A stretch of 64,000 bases of DNA from Adenanthera pavonina (GCA_026686845.1 JAIVEN010000008.1:10694501-10758500); one strand, 5' to 3'. Counted from the stretch's first letter, positions 22,585-35,713 are shown. Made by a program: numbers and translations. Notes: generated by a model from the sequence alone, not told the origin.

Positions 22585-22598
22585 TATAAGTCTTATTT

Positions 22599-24144
22599 CA
22601 TTAACTGTATACAGAAACTAATTAAATTTTTTAAAAATTTTTATTATTTTTCAATATTACTCTTAATAAAGATAATTTTCTTTCTTATAAATTAATTAAA
22701 AATAAAAATAAATTAAAAAAATTAATACTTTTAATTTTACCTAAATAGATCTTATATTTTAAATAAAAAATTATAAATAATTACTTATATTTTGGATAAG
22801 TATATATATATAACCAAATCCATTTTTATAATGTCTATATATGTAATTAACTTTATCCACGGTGGCTCCCACTGAACTGTGGTTATCATCGTTAATGATT
22901 TCATTTAATGCATGACGCGTAGTGGCGGATCTAGGTCCAAACGTTGGTCAGTGGGGTGAAAAATGTTTTGCATAATTTTTTTTATATTTTATTAATTTTT
23001 TGTTAGAATATTATTATTTAAATAAAATGGACACATAAAATCAACATTTTGGTTCGTTATATAATTATTTTTCATTTGTAATTGCCTTAAGAAAAAATTT
23101 TCTAGTTTGACTTCTTAATCATAATTTAGTCACTAAAATTATACTAATTTAAAAGAAATTTTGATATATTCTAAGCTGTAATTTGTTTGTTTTTAATTTT
23201 TGTAAATAAATTATGTTCTGAGTTGTTAAATTTATTAAATTAAGGGACAGATTCTTCTTATAGAATTTTCAATTTTTCTTAGTTGTGGGAAAACTTAAAT
23301 TATATTAATTAAAAATATCTAAAAGGATCATAAAAAAGTCATAAAATTATCCATATGTAAACAATATAAAGAAAATAACAAAAGTACATGGATAAACAAA
23401 ATATATCTTCAAAAGTTCTATGAGCATAACAAAAAAGCCATAAAATTAACCATTTTTTATGTTTCAAGATCTCAAGTTTGAGTTTTTTCCCAAGTTATAA
23501 TATCTTTTGAAAAAAGTTGTAGTTTCAGAGATTAAAAAATACATATTAAATCCTATCGTGTGAGACTCTGAATTTAGTAGGTTCAAAATCTAAATTAATT
23601 TTAATTGGATAAAATATTCTGCCTAATTTTTTTTTAAAACGGAGGTAGTAACTAATATTTTTATAACTAGATCAAATGTTAAACTAGATAAAATACTTAT
23701 TCAAAATTTAATGATTTAATTAGAGTTTTACTCCAGTTAGACCAGTAATAATTTAAATAATATATATGAAAAATAAAAAACTTATGCTACACACTTTTAA
23801 TACTTTCCTAATTTCTTTATAATTGAAATTCGTAATGTGTCAATGAATGAAGCTATATATATTAAATATAATGAGCCTAAAATGGAGTAAATTAGAAATA
23901 AAATCCACAAGACATTAATAATGGTTGTTTAAGAAAATTGTTCAAGTACAATCTCATTAATAAATTAATAAAATAAGTTTAAAAATTTTATTACTTAATT
24001 AAAAAGTTAAGTTAAATAATGCTGAATTGTTAATTTATCATCTACCACAAGTAATAAAATATCACTGAATTCATCATTTATGTTAAATCTTTTATTTGTT
24101 ATGTCAATCCAAAAGATTTTAGTATTAAAATCAGGATTTTTTTT
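22599..24144. other. AT-rich intergenic sequence with dispersed repeats
   Basis: No gene. The stretch 23080-23605 is similar to 32465-32840 and, in part, to 7515-7860. A segment near 22920 (GTGGCGGATCTAGGTCC) resembles segments near 31635 and 44890, all probably pieces of one old repeat family. Confidence 0.45.
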
Positions 24145-25364
24145 CTGTTTCAAACGATTCACAACCAGTTGGACAAATTTTTTATCGGTTATCACCAATT
24201 TTCAGAATGTCTAATTTCCCCTTCAACCAAACTAAATCTAACACTGATTCCATTTTAACCGGCTTAATCAATTGATCCAGTTCGATTCTAAAATATGAAA
24301 GTATGAAAGTGAACATAAAAAATCGGAGTGTGAATGCATCATAAATTCCAGTCAGTTTTAATTAATATTTGGACTTTCGACCCACGTGCCATGATGTCCC
24401 CAGTGGTGTCTTGCATTTATTATGCTAATGTTATATATGATAACGGTTCATGAATAATGGTTGTTAATTGATGTGACTCTGTTTCAAAATATAAGTTTTT
24501 TTTAATATATAAGTTTTTTTTATAAATTTTTTTAATTTAAAATATAAATTTAATAATTTTTAAAATATTAAATTTTTTTATTTTATTTTTATTTATAATT
24601 AAATATAACAGAGATAATGAACTTTAAATGTAATATATTAAATAGGAGTATTATGAAAAAATAATATATTTATTTAATAGATTTAATGAGTAAAAATAAC
24701 TTTTTTTCTATATAATAACTCGAATAAAACTTATATTTTGGATTCAAAAAAGTAATACTTTCAAATATAGACAAATGTGTATACTCAAACATTTCTTTGT
24801 CATATTTATGTGATACTAGAACAATAATTTTCCAACATTGAAGATATGTGGCCCCATTTGATGCACAGAACATAATGAAATAGAAAAAAAGGAAAATTAA
24901 AAAAAAAATAATTTTTAGATAAAAAAGTCTTTTATACTCTTAGATTAAAAATAATAGAATTAATTATTATTGTTAAAAATTAGTTTTAAGATAAAAATAA
25001 GAAAATATAAATATAAATTGTTATTGTTAAGTAATGATAAGAAGAACTATAATAGTTATTATATGTCTCATATTTCAAGCAATGGAATACATTTTCAATT
25101 CCTTCAAGGTTTCTAAACGGAGCCACGATTGGTGCAGTTCATCTTGATCGTCGACTACAAATTGTTAATATTAATATAATAATTATATATTTAAATTATA
25201 GCTAAATTACTTTTTAAACACCAAAAATATGCCCTAGCTGACAATTGAAAATAATCCCTAAAGTATAGTTTAAGGGAGTGGATTTTGCTTTATCTTATTT
25301 ATATTTGAAAGTTGGATAGGTAATATAAATGAATTAATTATAGAAATAGATCACTCACCAAAAA

Positions 25365-25590
25365 AACAATTATAGAAGATAGAAACAGATATACTTGGCA
25401 CACATCAACATGTCAAAATCTGGGTTTATGAGAGGTGGTCCCATTTCTGCAGGTTTAAATTTAAAGTTGCTTGGGTGAATGATGCAAAGCAATTCACCTG
25501 TTTTTAATATTGTTCCTGTACGAGAAATCCAAGTCAACCGTTTTCTTTTTTATGACTGATCTAAATTAAAATTGTCATGAAATTCATATT
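25365..25590 (+). repeat. Recurrent noncoding unit, copy 5
   Basis: It shares CACATCAACATGTCAAAATC, GAGGTGGTCCCATTTCTGCA, GGGTGAATGATGCAAAGC and TTTTATGACTGATC with copy 1, with only minor differences. Confidence 0.7.
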
Positions 25591-26144
25591 TTAAGGTAAT
25601 CTGTAAAACTAGGTCACTAAAAATCATATCCACTGCAACAACTATGAAAGTGAACATATTCAACTAAAATTCCATCACAAATTTTATATCCAAATCGGGT
25701 TATTTTTTCATAATACAAAACCCACAATTCCATCGCAATTCTCAATACATATTCAACTAAAATTTAAATTCAAATCAACAAAAACTAATCACTCAATTGA
25801 TAAAATGATATACTCCATCCGGTTAACATTATAAGGTATTTATATCAATTACACGTGTGTTAAGAAAGTTATTTTTTAACTGAAATCAATATAAAAAGTA
25901 CCTATATTTTCTATTTTATCTTTATTAAATATCTTATTTTTTTATCATTGTAGGATTATAACGAGAAGAGATGAAACATTAAAGATATAAATAAAATTAA
26001 AAAAAAACATCCAATGCCCTTTATTTTAAATAAAAAATATATCATATAAAATATTTTATAATATAAACTAAAAAAAATATAAAGTTGGATATAAGCCAAC
26101 GTATCATAGTAAGACAATATGAGTAGTAATTATATATAAAAATC

Positions 26145-26420
26145 ATATTGAAAGTTGGATGGCTAATATTTGTGAATTAATTATATAAGATAGGGCCAGA
26201 GATATGTTTGGTACACGTCAACATGTCAAAATGAGTGTTGTGTGAGGCGGTCCCATTTCTGCGGAATAATCCATCTGTTTTTAATATTTAGAGCATATTT
26301 TTCCTGCGGACGTTCACACACAATTGTAAAGAAAGACTTCGAGTATACTAATGCAAGAAAACCAAGTCAACCGTATGCCTTTTATGCCTGATATTTAAAA
26401 ATTAAAATTGTCACAAAATT
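26145..26420 (+). repeat. Recurrent noncoding unit, copy 6
   Basis: It contains ACGTCAACATGTCAAAATGA, GAGGCGGTCCCATTTCTGC, GCGGACGTTCACACACAATT and AAGTCAACCGTATGCC. It is the counterpart of copy 2. Confidence 0.7.
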
Positions 26421-28365
26421 CATGCTACTTCTCCATTTCAAAATATAACATGAATTTAGTAGGAATTATAATTTTGAAATATAAATTATTTTATGAAGGT
26501 CAGTAATCATTTAATACTTTCTTTTTAATTTTATTCTTGTTTATAATAATTAAAAGATTAGTTATAATAGAGATATTAAAAGAAATAATAATAATTAAGA
26601 TAAGATAATTTAATAAAGATAATTTTAAAAAGTTATAATAATTTTTTATAAAATTAAAATATATAACTAATTTTAACTATCCTCCTTAATTAGAAAGAGG
26701 TAATTAATTTTATTTTTTATTTTAAAATGGAGGGAGTAGTTATTTTAGGGAAATCTTTAAAAATAGCCACTAAAAATCAAATACCCTGCAATAATTATTA
26801 AAGTGAACATAAAAAATCCGAGTATGAACGTATCTTCTAACGTCCATTCAGCATTAATTGATTGATTGATTGATTAATTAATTATTAGTTAAGTTTTAGA
26901 CCCTCTGCCATGCTGTCCCCTTCATATTTTATAGATTTGAGTGTGGAAAAATTTGTGTTCCTTATATTGAGTAGCCAGTATATATACACCAAATATATTT
27001 TTATATTAATAATAAATAATTAAACACTGTACATGTATGATTTTCAAATCTTATATTGATAATTAGACACATTTTCGTGACAATGAATAGCAAACGAATA
27101 ATACAGCTTTTCATTTATTTTTTTTTCTAAATTTAATATTGAACAACTAATTAAATTCTATAGCAACTCTGATGATCATATTTACAGCCAGTCTAGTTAT
27201 CAATATAATAATGCAGCTCCTTTCCCATGACAAGAAAACATATCTAGTTATCTTTGATAATTAATGAATATTCTGTCTTGCTAAACATTATAATATATAT
27301 TTGTAAATTGATTGTTCATCCATCTAGCATTTTTGAGGGATTTTCATTAGAAGACGCATTCAGTACCCATGTAAAAAAGTTGTTTTTCCTGTATGGAAAA
27401 AAAGTTGTGTTTTTCCTAAGAGCCTCAATGATGCCGTATTGAAGTTTATTTGGATTTTCTTATATTAATTTTTTTATCAACCCTATATTATGAAAATGTT
27501 ACTACTTGATGGAACATTTCAAGTCACTAACCAAAACTCACTTGTCGTCAAGTTTAGGGAAGAGGGGTAATTGACTTAGTTATTTTTTTAATGGATGATT
27601 TAAAAATGCTAAAAATTTTACATTACGCGTTAAAAATTGATTGACCTTTAAATTTTCCAAATAAATGCTCAACCTTTAAGTTTTTTTTTTAGGTTATTCT
27701 CCAAACTAATTAATTTTTCTTTCATTAGAAGAGCGTGATATGTCAAGGACATTGAAGTTATGTGTAAATAAATACTATTGTGAAGATGTATTCAGTATAT
27801 GCTTTAAAAAAAAATCATATCGAATAAAGTGGTTGAAGTCGGAGTGCAAGAAGTCTTGAACGAAATTTTTTCGAAGAGTAAACTGTATTTTTATTTTCAA
27901 TTTATGAATTTGGTAACAAGTACCTCCATAATAACTCTATATTGCACATATAATTTATTCCAATAAAATATTTCACTTGTTCCTTATTACAAGTTATATT
28001 TTAGAAGAATTTAAATATATAAAATATAAATCAGTTTATAAGTATTAAATATTTATTTTAATGTTCATAAAAAAATATATTTATTTTCATATTTGCGTCT
28101 CATTAAATAATTATGGTGGAAAGACATTAAAAAAGATAAATGAAAATGCGCTATAAATTAATGAGAGTAATATTACCTTATAATAGGGAATGGAGAAGCA
28201 ACTTTGATAAACACTGGATTGTGACTACTTCCTCTGATTTGAAAAAAAACTATCATTTTAAAATTTTTCACATAGACCAATACAGTTATAAAATAATTTA
28301 GAATATTATGAACTTTAATGGTATTTTATTAAAATATCCTTAATTTAAATCTCTCTTAAATGATA

Positions 28366-28631
28366 TTATCTCCGGTCCTTATTATAGGGTATTTTATATG
28401 ACAATTTTCTGGTCCAAAATATAGTTTTGGAAATTTTTTCCCCATTTTATCCCTATCTTTAATTCTTCCCTACTCCTCATTTATAACCCTACAATGATAA
28501 TAAAATGGCGTATTCAATAAGAGTAAAATGAGAAATGTTGATACTTTTTGCATTGATTTTAGATAAAAAAATAATTTTTTTAATACGTGTATAATTTATA
28601 TGAAATACTTTATAATGTGAACTGGAGGGAG
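28366..28631. mobile_element. Stowaway-like MITE (block B counterpart)
   Basis: It has the same internal sequence as 3310-3578 and the intact right end AACTGGAGGGAG followed by TA. The left end is changed to TTATCTCCGGTCC. Confidence 0.65.
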
Positions 28632-28868
28632 TAAATTTAATATTAATGAAGGGAAAAATAGTAAGACAATCAATTAATATTACATTGAAATTTTAAAGTG
28701 ATAAATGTTTTGAAACATTTCATCAACTCTAAAAAGATAATTTTTATGAAACAAATGAGTATCAAGATAAAGTTAGTTATAATCATGCCTATTGTAACAA
28801 CTATGAAAGTGAACTCTAAAAATTCGTGTGTGAATGCACCTTTATTGCCATTGGTATCCATTGCATTG

Positions 28869-31586
28869 TGTAACATCCTAAACTATATAACCTCAAACAC
28901 TTACACAAAAGCAAGAGAATAAGGAAGAGAAGACGAAACAGAGGGGTGGCACCCCGCCCTCACCACCTAGCGCTATGTCGTGAAGCACTTCAAGACAAAA
29001 TGAGAAAAGGGACAGAGATGCATGGTGATGCAACCACGGTCGTGGCGCCAAGGTGCCAATAACTGCAAAAGCATAAGCAATTTACTGATGCAACATACCA
29101 ACTTCTAATGCACACAACTTCTCACTGCAACCCCAATTGACCTATAGACACCAACCACACCTCAAAACACCTCTGTATGTAGATTTTGGACCCCGAAAAC
29201 CGAATTTGTTACTTTAGACCAATACCAAGAACCAAAATCCTCCATTTGCTATCAATGTACAATTGGCATCCAATGACTATACCAATAAGTGACACAAGAT
29301 TCAAGAACCACGTCCAAGGAGATTTCATCTCGAAGAAAACACTCCTTAAGGTTTTAACCCCTTAACCCCAAACCGAGTTGACGGGTTATATACCCAATTT
29401 ACACAACTAACACTTACAAACTCAACTGGACTCATCACCCAACCAATTACCTGAGGAAGGGATCAAAAACATTGCTTATCGCCCCAAAACTTCAAGACCA
29501 CAACCTTTGGGACATTGCAAGCCACATTTAGGATATAAATATAACTCATCATACCATAAACATAATCATAATCTTAGGCCCAAAACATGCAAAAGGCCAA
29601 TCATGAAGAGTAGTAGGGTTTAGGGAAGGTATATAGTGATCCAGTTCACATGCATACAAGGATTCAACATAGGATACAACAAATGGCACTTTACTAAAAG
29701 GAAACAAACACAACACAGAGGGGATTTAGCCATAAAACCTATAAGATTGCTCTTAATCCTCTTTTTCCAAGTCTTCATTGGTTCTTTTCTTGCTAGAATA
29801 GGATCCTTCACCTGATATTTGTTAGCCACGAGGTGAGATATATATCCCATTAACTAGGGGTATACATATACATACATATATAATAATTCATGCTTCCAAA
29901 TCAACATTCAGATGCCATACTCAATATAAATGCCTAAATGCATGATATGTGGACTTCTAACCCATTAGTACACGGCTAGAACCATGAGTTAGTTATCATG
30001 ATAAGATAACTTTTACCAGTGACTTCCTTCCAACAACTTGTGACAGCCGATTCCAGGGTCATCACTTAATTCTCCTCCCAATAGTCATGACCTAGACAAA
30101 AGCCAATACACTAAAAGTTGGATCATGGCTCTCATTCTTCTGAACCACCCAAATTGGTGACTATTTAGAGAAGATGGACCTCAATTCATAGCCACCTAAG
30201 TCTCTTGGCCATAGGATAACTATTTAGTGACTGGAATAGCATAAGTCTCACAGCTTGAACACAATGTCTTGTGTGATATTTAGCGGATTGACATACTATG
30301 TGGTATATAGAGAATTGTCACCCAAACCATATGTTCTAACAATTATATCATGTGATAATGCCTAATGCATACTAACATATCAACACATGTTATCCCCTCT
30401 AGTGCTAACATACCATAAAATCATACGTGATAAGTCATGGGATGCATAATCATCATTACATGCCAACATCCATCAATAAGTACATATCATATTCACTATG
30501 ACCAATATCCATTTTAACATAATATAAAGATAAAGGACTTACTAGTTGTGTAACCATACATATCATGATATGAAAAGGAATAATCATAATTTGTTCTAGA
30601 TGCTATCATGATATAAAAGAGTACAACGTATTGCATAGCATAATCAAATTCATAATAGTGAACATGATATATATTGTAGAAAACCAAAATATATAGTCAA
30701 ATTCATAATAGTCCAATCAATACACCAAGGAGCCCATCTTTCAAACATAAAATAATCAATTACTGACCACTTCCAAACTTTCCAAACATTATTCATAGTC
30801 AAGAGATCTCAATTGAGCAACAGTATAACCTACACAACACCAAATTCCTATTACCATCACAAATTCTCAATTCTTAGCATACATAATTTCCAACCCAAAA
30901 CATAAACCGGATGGAATATGGCTCCCTCAAGCAAACCCATACATCAAAGCACTCAAAACAACCCATAGAACCATCATGAAACCCACATAATTTTAGATTC
31001 CCAAAATTATCATGAGTTAAGGGTTAGAGTTTGGCAAATATACCAATTAAACACTCTAAATCCTTAACCCGGAGCTCGTATACAACCAACAACACATCAA
31101 TGAAGCATTTAAACTTAATTCAATCAATAGATGAAATCACAACCCAAGTCGGAACCCTAGCTACTTCCATGAAAAAAAAAAAAACACCAAAAATCTTGAG
31201 GAAAAATGGGGAGGAGAAGTGAGGGATAACTTACCAACAAGATTCAAGCCTCCAAAGTCCCAAAAATCGAGTCCTAAGGCCGAAAAGTCAAAACCCTAAC
31301 AAAGCTCCTTCTTTTTCTTTGTTTTTCTCTTCCTCTGATGACTGGCTCGACTTCTAATTTAAATAGAATTCACGGCTGGAGCCATGGTACCAATTAAGCG
31401 CACCGCAACGCAAGTCGCTACTGACTTGGCTCAAAAGCCCAAATCCAAAGTTCCATGCTGTGGTGCCACAATGTTTTGCCTCATACTTTCTTTTTGCTTA
31501 ATTCTAATTCTTCCTCCTATCCTTGTCCCTCAGTTCTTGTACCATTTGACAATGTCCTTTTTGGAGTTAAAATTTGGGTCATTACA
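28869..31586 (-). mobile_element. Solo Ty3/gypsy LTR with CATTG target duplication
   Basis: The 2718-bp LTR runs from TGTAACATCC to GGTCATTACA and is flanked by CATTG at 28864-28868 and 31587-31591, a perfect 5-bp target duplication. It is a diverged member of the family at 38037-40545, sharing the segment around TTTGTATGGAGATTCTGG (CTGTATGTAGATTTTGG here) and the GAGATTTCATCTC block. By comparison the orientation is minus. A solo LTR arises when two LTRs of one element recombine. Short ORFs inside are not genes. Confidence 0.85.
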
Positions 31587-31591
31587 CATTG

Positions 31592-34400
31592 TGATTATCA
31601 TGATATTGAGAATTCGTTTTTAATGCCATGTGTAGTAGTGGTGGATCCAAGACCTTTGGTTAGCCCATGGATGATATTTTTCATACTAATGTTTGTATTT
31701 CCTCACGAAAGTTGTCATGACATTAAATATTTCATTCGGTCTCCATTATAAGAGATTTTTTGGTCTAAAATACTCCTTATTAAATGTTATTTGGTTTATT
31801 TGAAGTTCCTTTTCCATAAAATGCCCCTTATTAATTAGAGTATAAATTTTACACATAAGAGAGATTCATAATTAATTACATGGGTATACAATAAGTTTTA
31901 AGCATAAAATATGGGCATTTCTAGAAGAAAATTTGTGACAAACTTAATGATCCTAACAACTTTGAACTAATTTTCTTTATTTGTTTCTAGTATTTAAAAT
32001 CAGAGGGAGTATAAATTACAATGCAAAAGGGTTGGAGCATTTAATTTTTTCCACAAATATGCCCTTAGTAATTACACTTTGCAATTAATATAATGTTACA
32101 ATTAAATCAATTTAATTAGGGGCAATAATTTTGTAAAATAATGGAAATTCTAAACAAATTTATTGATTTTAACAACTTTTTATTACTCTTTTTAATCCAT
32201 TTAAAATAGTTAAAAGTGACTTATATTAGAAATCATAGATAGTATATTTTATTAACTTTTAAATAATATATTATTATTTAAATAAATGTTTAGAACTTTG
32301 ATTATGAGAAATGAAATTAACTCACTCACAACTATAGAAATAAACATAACTGCATCTATAAAGAAAGGGTGTTAATAGACAAATAATTTAACTGGTACAA
32401 CTTCTTTTTTTTTGTTAAGATACAGGGAATTAAAAACATAAGATCAAGAGTTTGGTTAATTGAATCGTAATTTTGTTATTTGTAATTTCTTAAAGAAAGA
32501 ATTTCGTAGTTAGACATATTAATTATAATTTAATCATTAAAATTATAATTTAAAATAAATTTCAATTCTAAGTTGTAATTTTTTTTTAATTTGTGTATAT
32601 TCATTATACAATCTTCTTATTGAATTTTCAATTTTTCTTATTTGTGGGACAACTTAATTAATGAAAAATATCTAAGGTGATTATAAAAATCATAAAATTA
32701 TCCATATGTGAAAATAAAAAATAACAAAAATACATGAATAAACAAAAAACACCTTTTTTTGACCAGAATAAACGAAGAATATCTTTAAAAGTTCTAAGAG
32801 CATAACAAAAAAGCAATAAAATTATCCATTTTTTAATATAGAACATGCATATATAGTACAACTCATTTCCTGTGCATTGCCAGGAAAATGTGTCTAGTTA
32901 TCAAATTCTTTATTTTTATTCAAGGTTTTCTTCTCTTAATTTTAAATTTGATGTTATAGGCATTAACTACAGAAATATTAACTCATGTCAAATAAGGTGG
33001 TTGAAGTCGGAACGCAAGAAGTCATGAACGAAAAGTGAGTCAATTGGGAGTTTTTTTTTTTTTTTTTTGGGTGAACAATTGGGAGAAATTAACATAAAGG
33101 TCTAGAATTCTTTTTTTTTTTGTTTTTTTAATTAAAACAACAAGTATTCAAAAGTCATTAGTTTTTGACTAATCTTTATTAAGTTGTGTAAATTCGCAAT
33201 GACGCAAGACTCTTCTAATAAGTATTTAATACTTCCTCAACTCAAATTTGAAACCACAAGTCTACTTGCTGGGTTACGCACTTGTTGATTAATTCATGGG
33301 TCCAGAAGTTGAAAATGCTCAAAATGCTGTTGTATTTAGATTTTTTCATAAACCCACCAAATTTTTATTGGTTCATCAAATTTTGACATTAAAAATTTTT
33401 TCTGGTAAAAAAAAGACATTAAAAATTCTAGCTTTTACGTTAAAAATAGAGTGCTATTTTTTTTTTTGGCCAACTAAAAGTTGAGTGTTCTGTTATTATT
33501 ATATTATTTTTATTTTATAATTTAATATTATGCCAAGAGTACTCTCCCAGCATTAGTTTTATTTTATTAGATATCTTATCGAGCAAAAAAAAAAACGCAT
33601 TATTATTTGTAAAGCTTTCCCAACAACGCTGGCCACTATTCTTTAACGTACATACATATTATTAGTTGATACTTCAGCATTATGAGAATCAAACACGCAT
33701 GGCTTGAATAAGAGGGTACATCAAGATTAACACATACTGACACACACAGAAATATATGCTGTGTATGTCATATTTATTTTTTAATATTGTCTGCTCTTCT
33801 AAAGCGCTGCGCTGCGTCCTCCCTGTGAAAAAGAAGCATACAAAAAGAATATAAATAATTTGAAATAGTTATAAAATATAATTTAAAAATGAATAATTGA
33901 AAAGAATATCTGTTGGAAACTCACTTGAGTATCCAACTTGTGACAGCAACATTATTCAGAGTCTTTGCTACTTGTATAAATATTGTATTACATAAAATAG
34001 AATAAGAATCTTCAATTCGTTTATTTACTGTTTTTAAATTTTCTTAACTCCACGCTTTTAAAATTTTTATTTTAATTTTTTGGGTGCTCTTGAAACTTAA
34101 ATGCATCTGAGGGTGACAAGTAGGTTAATTTGGTTCTAACTATATGTGTTCTCAAGTATAAGATGGGTTAAATATCTTGTTGAGATAGGATTGATCAGCA
34201 CAGCATCGTGTGGTTATCCAAATTAAAATCATCACGCTTTAGAATTTAGTTTATTTCAATTTTATAATTTTAATACTTTTTCAGACGGCTGGAAGCCCCT
34301 GGCACTACCATTTCCTTTCTGAGTTATCTTTCTAAGTGGTGTCTTATTTGTATAATCAACTAGGATTTGTTTTTTGGCTGAGTAAAATCAACTAGGTTTT
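31592..34400. other. AT-rich intergenic sequence downstream of the RNase gene
   Basis: No gene. It contains a Stowaway-like MITE remnant (about 31737-32010, GGTCTCCATTATAAGAGATT to AAAATCAGAGGGAG). It also holds a copy of the dispersed repeat also seen at 23080-23605 (32465-32840), long T-runs near 33050 and 33110, and a short island at about 32990-33035 that is similar to 27815-27875 (see findings). Confidence 0.45.
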
Positions 34401-34570
34401 ATAAGCTAAATATAACATGGAACAAAAAAAAGTCCGAGATTGTTTGCCAAAAATAAGAATGTGTCGATGAAACCAACTTCTAATAGGACTAAAAAATAAT
34501 CAAGGAAAAACAAGCAAAACAGAAGCTGTCTTACGTATGCGTGGTGAACATTGATGGAAGTCGCAGCGAG

Positions 34571-35657
34571 TTAATTACATTTGAAGAAGGAAGTCCCATT
34601 CTTTTCCACACAGAGACGAATCTCTAGAAGAGCGGAATTATTTACAAAGCTTATCTTTTTTGCAGCAGAAACACCGGTGGCATCCTCAACGGCCTTTTGT
34701 ATCTCTTTGAGGAGTGCATTAGTAGCTGTATCTGGGTCGAGACCTGAACCATATTATTAAACATAGAAAGTGAATATTAATTCTTTCTAGCTGGTCCATT
34801 AGTAATAACGTTATGCATGCTTGCATCAGAATAATAATAATAATTATATGGGACGGATGAAATTTAACTTGTTGATCCAATTAAAATTCAGTAAGGACTA
34901 AGGAAGCTTATGATGGGGTGATCCAAGTCGCAAATTTGTGCTTGAGATCGAAGTTGTGTTGTATTTTCTAAATATATACTTGAACCGATTCTCTCTTACC
35001 GTTTGCTTTCATTTTCGACAGGATGGAAGGACCATACTTTTTTGCAAGATCAATAGTTATTTTGAGATACTGGCGTGGATTGAACTTCTCTGAAGAGCAG
35101 CTTCCGTGCTTCCTCCACTCGTAATACCAAAACTCTTTGCAACTAAAGTTTCCAGCGCAACGCAAGTTCGGCCAGTATTCAAGTAGATCATCCTTGAATT
35201 CCACAAGCTGATACACACACAAATAGCATTTGGAAACAGGAATATAAATTTCTGCGTGTGTGAGAGAGAGAGACAAAGAGAGAGAGAGAGAGCTTACGAC
35301 ATCATCTGTCATAGAAGAAGCCGACTTACAATTCGTTGGAGCTGGACCTTTTTTGAGCTGGGGCCAAAGTCCATGAATGACGAAGTGTTGCTGCGTTGGA
35401 GGATTTGGATAGCAAAAGTTTCTCTTGCAGAAAGATTTTGGCCATTCCAAGACCAACAGAAAATAATCAAATTTTTGTGGTGGTCCGCCAGAAGCTTGTA
35501 GTTGGAGGTGGTCCACGTGCACGGCACTAAGCTGGTTCGTGTTAGTGTTGGATGGAGGCCAAGAAAGGTTTGTATTATTGGTAGTGTTGAAGTGGTAAAA
35601 ACCCCAGGCTGCCAATAACCCAACAACAAACACCAACGATCGTTCTAAGATTCTCAT
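34571..35657 (-). CDS. RNase T2 family protein, S- or S-like RNase, complete
   Basis: Exons are 35657-35298, 35207-35000 and 34743-34571, all with GT-AG introns (90 and 256 bp), encoding 246 aa. Residues 7-20 are hydrophobic, a likely signal peptide, followed by an Asn/Thr-rich stretch with N-glycosylation sequons. Catalytic region I is FVIHGLWPQ with His95. Region II is EFWYYEWRKHGSC with Glu150 and His154; Tyr replaces the His usually found before Glu150. The core Cys pattern, LEYWPNLRC and the C-terminal LCVEKNG segment fit the family. Counting residues, the mature part has about 26 Lys/Arg against 20 Asp/Glu, so it is basic. It should be a secreted endoribonuclease cutting single-stranded RNA. 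Basic charge and two introns are compatible with S-lineage RNases; a defence or stress S-like RNase is equally possible. No stop, frameshift or lost splice site is seen. Confidence 0.92.
35208..35297 (-). other. RNase gene intron 1, 90 bp, open in frame, with CT microsatellite
   Basis: The donor is GTC/GTAAGCTC and the acceptor TGTATCAG/CTTGTGG. Length is a multiple of three and there is no in-frame stop, so the frame runs straight through. A (CT)n tract covers about 35262-35292. Splicing is inferred because removing it joins TDDV to LVEFKDD and gives the normal spacing between the two catalytic regions. Confidence 0.8.
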
Positions 35658-35713
35658 CTTGATTGATTGTTTGCGTTTTCTTGCACACCATTCTGGCGCA
35701 GAGTTCGTGCTGG

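Larger units (their letters stand above)
24145..28868. repeat. Segmental duplication, block B (intergenic)
   Basis: Collinear with block A. It starts with CACAACCAGTTGGACAAATT and ends at GGTATCCATTGCATTG, immediately before the solo gypsy LTR. It contains recurrent-unit copies 5 and 6 and Stowaway-like MITEs at about 25813-26079 and 28366-28631. The extra segment 24750-25090 is also similar to 44635-44990 (ACTCAAACATTTCTTTGTCA, GTGGCCCCATTTGATGCACA), linking block B to block C. No gene is seen. Confidence 0.75.

Noticed and set aside
34968..35299. Continuous 229-codon RNase frame taken as the full protein
   Set aside because: The frame reads through a 90-bp intron and past a splice donor at 34999. 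Splicing gives the correct family spacing and a third exon with the conserved C-terminus.
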